Shown: one piece after another, positions 62,544-64,000 of the stretch
Layout: each line of letters opens with the position of its first letter
Numbering within the stretch: position 1 is the first letter of the stretch
DNA from: Yersinia mollaretii ATCC 43969
GTDB lineage: Bacteria > Pseudomonadota > Gammaproteobacteria > Enterobacterales > Enterobacteriaceae
Assembly (NCBI RefSeq): GCF_013282725.1
Contig: NZ_CP054043.1
Location: 2,232,001-2,296,000 of the forward strand
DNA length: 64,000 nucleotides
Direction: 5' to 3'
Translations under genes and position numbers: made by a program
The notes under the pieces: generated by a model
Seen by the model: the letters and a program-made list of their open reading frames with translations, nothing else
Database searches by the model: none
Told to the model about the DNA's origin: nothing

Positions 62544-64000
62544 CTAGTGCGCGCCGCCACCCCCACCACCGGAAGTGAATGGCGGCCGTGCAAACCAGAC
62601 CAATGCCAACAGGAGCAGGAACACCCCCGCAGAGAGCCAGAAGATCTCGTTGGCCGAGATAATCAGCCCCTGATTGGTGATCTCCCGCGCCAGATAAGCC
62701 GAGGCTTGCTGCTGACTCATCCCAAGCTTTTCCAACTCCTCATAAGCCTGCGTGGCGTTCGGGTTGAACGGATTAACAAACTCCGTCAACTGCGAATGGT
62801 GCATCGACTCTCTTTGTGTCCATAGCGTGGTGGTGATTGAGGTACCAATCGACCCCGCCAATGTTCGCAGGAAGTTAGATAAACTGGACGCCGCCGCCAT
62901 ACGCTCTGGCGGTAAGCCGGAGAGAGTGATGGCCGTCAATGGCATAAAGAAGCAGGCAATGGCAAAGCCTTGCACAAACTGCGGCCATGCCGAGGCACCA
63001 AAATCCATCCCTGGTTCGAATGTATATGCCCGCCAGTAGAAACAAACCGCATACATAATGAAGCTGAATGTCACTAACTGCCGCATATCAATTCGATGCG
63101 AGAAGCGACCAATAATCGGCGACAGCAATACCGGCAATATCCCGACGGGTGCGGAGGCCAAACCGGCCCAAGTGGCGGTGTAGCCGTAGACCTCCTGAAG
63201 TAGCTGCGGCAGCAAGACGATGGCACCGAAGTACAACATATAGGCGAGGCTGATACACAAGCACCCAATGGTAAAGTTTCTCGATTTGAATAGTGACAAA
63301 TCGATCACCGGATGGTCGTCGGTTAGCTCCCAAACGATCAGGAAGGTAATGGCAATCACGGCAATGACCGTCAGGACGATAATCTCGGTCGAGTTAAACC
63401 AATCCAGCTCCTTGCCTTGGTCGAGCATGATTTGCAAGGCACCGATACCGACCACCAATAACACCAGCCCCACGGTATCGATGGGTTTGATCTCGGTTTT
63501 GGTTTCTCGCCCTTTCAGGGTGCTGCCCGCCATCAGAATCACCACCAACCCGATCGGGATGTTGATAAAGAAGATCCAGCCCCAGTGATAGTTGTCGCTG
63601 ATATAACCGCCGAGGATCGGCCCAAATATCGGGGCCACGACAATTGTCATCGACCACAATGCCAAGGCCATACTTCGCTTCGCGGGCGGATAGTTATTCA
63701 GCAGCAAACTTTGTGATAGCGGAATCAATGGCCCAGCAACCAAGCCCTGAATCACGCGGAAGAAGATCAGCATCCCCAGACTGTTTGAGATGCCGCACAG
63801 CCATGAGGCCAGAGCAAACAGCCCCGTCGCCCAAAGGAACAAGCGCACTTCGCCGATGCGCTTCGCTAACCATCCCGTGATTGGGATTGAGATCGCATTC
63901 GCCACACCAAATGAGGTGATAACCCAAGTGCCCTGCGAGTTGGACGAGCCAAGATCGCCAGCAATAGTGGGGATTGCCACATTAGCAATGGTGGAGTCCA
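62544..64000 (-). CDS. emrB: Multidrug efflux MFS transporter EmrB, 5' end beyond window
   Basis: 484 residues are visible of an expected 510 or so; the first 25-30 lie past the right edge. A 14-helix DHA2-family proton antiporter that, with EmrA and TolC, exports hydrophobic toxins. The first visible residues DSTIANVAIPTIAGDLGSSN are the family's motif D1. Others: GWLAKRIGEVRLFLWATGLF (motif A) and PLIPLSQSLLLNNYPPAKRS. The C-terminus FTSGGGGGGAH closely resembles E. coli EmrB. emrA would be expected just beyond the window. Confidence 0.95.
   Translation of the reverse strand, partial: DSTIANVAIPTIAGDLGSSNSQGTWVITSFGVANAISIPITGWLAKRIGEVRLFLWATGLFALASWLCGISNSLGMLIFFRVIQGLVAGPLIPLSQSLLLNNYPPAKRSMALALWSMTIVVAPIFGPILGGYISDNYHWGWIFFINIPIGLVVILMAGSTLKGRETKTEIKPIDTVGLVLLVVGIGALQIMLDQGKELDWFNSTEIIVLTVIAVIAITFLIVWELTDDHPVIDLSLFKSRNFTIGCLCISLAYMLYFGAIVLLPQLLQEVYGYTATWAGLASAPVGILPVLLSPIIGRFSHRIDMRQLVTFSFIMYAVCFYWRAYTFEPGMDFGASAWPQFVQGFAIACFFMPLTAITLSGLPPERMAAASSLSNFLRTLAGSIGTSITTTLWTQRESMHHSQLTEFVNPFNPNATQAYEELEKLGMSQQQASAYLAREITNQGLIISANEIFWLSAGVFLLLLALVWFARPPFTSGGGGGGAH

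Overview
The window is a chromosomal segment of an enterobacterium, almost certainly a Yersinia. The recA-recX-alaS-csrA-tRNA-yqaBA-gshA-micA-luxS, ffh-rpsP-rimM-trmD-rplS, aroF-tyrA/pheA, raiA-bamD-rluD-pgeF-clpB-rrn and pssA-patZ-tapT-trxC-yfiF-emrB blocks are core enterobacterial gene order, and the proteins read as Yersinia-type orthologues of E. coli proteins. A sorbose PTS operon and a separate sugar ABC operon point to an enterocolitica-like species more than to the plague lineage, but that is inference.

Left third (1-16.8 kb), accessory carbon metabolism. A minus-strand L-sorbose operon runs sorC-sorF-sorB-sorA-sorM-sorE, with sorE cut by the window edge and no sorD at its usual place. 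Its promoter region has three copies of a TGCACA-N2-TGTGCA operator and a clear sigma-70 promoter. Next comes class I fumarase (fumA). The 10-kb plus-strand cluster that follows encodes a periplasmic sugar-binding protein, a DUF2291 lipoprotein, an RbsA/RbsC-type transporter, a transketolase split into two genes, an FGGY kinase and an L-fucose-isomerase-like enzyme, with a convergent SorC-family regulator. The enzyme set predicts aldose import, isomerisation to a ketose, phosphorylation, and two-carbon transfer by the split transketolase. A D-apiose-type route is the best candidate, but the substrate is not proven by sequence.

Middle (17-48.5 kb), core genes: an MFS transporter; pncC; SOS-controlled recA and recX; alaS; csrA; one tRNA-Ser and three identical tRNA-Arg genes; yqaB/yqaA; gshA; the sigma-E small RNA micA (minus strand, between gshA and luxS); luxS; yfjD/ypjD; ffh; the rpsP operon; a DUF481 outer-membrane protein; dcuB; an orphan LytTR regulator (btsR); TyrR-boxed aroF-tyrA; pheA with an attenuator encoding a Phe-rich leader peptide; raiA; bamD; rluD-pgeF; and clpB with a sigma-32 promoter.

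Right third (48.5-64 kb): a full rRNA operon (P1/P2, 16S, tRNA-Ile, tRNA-Ala, 23S, 5S, tRNA-Asp); then a 24-unit 8-bp tandem array abutting a decayed IS3-family transposase fragment; then pssA, patZ, tapT, trxC, yfiF and emrB (5' end beyond the window).

Two copies of one interspersed repeat family (between recA and recX, and between yfiF and emrB) share ordered blocks, and each carries terminal direct repeats that match within the copy more closely than between copies. The recX-proximal copy supplies the recX ribosome-binding site.
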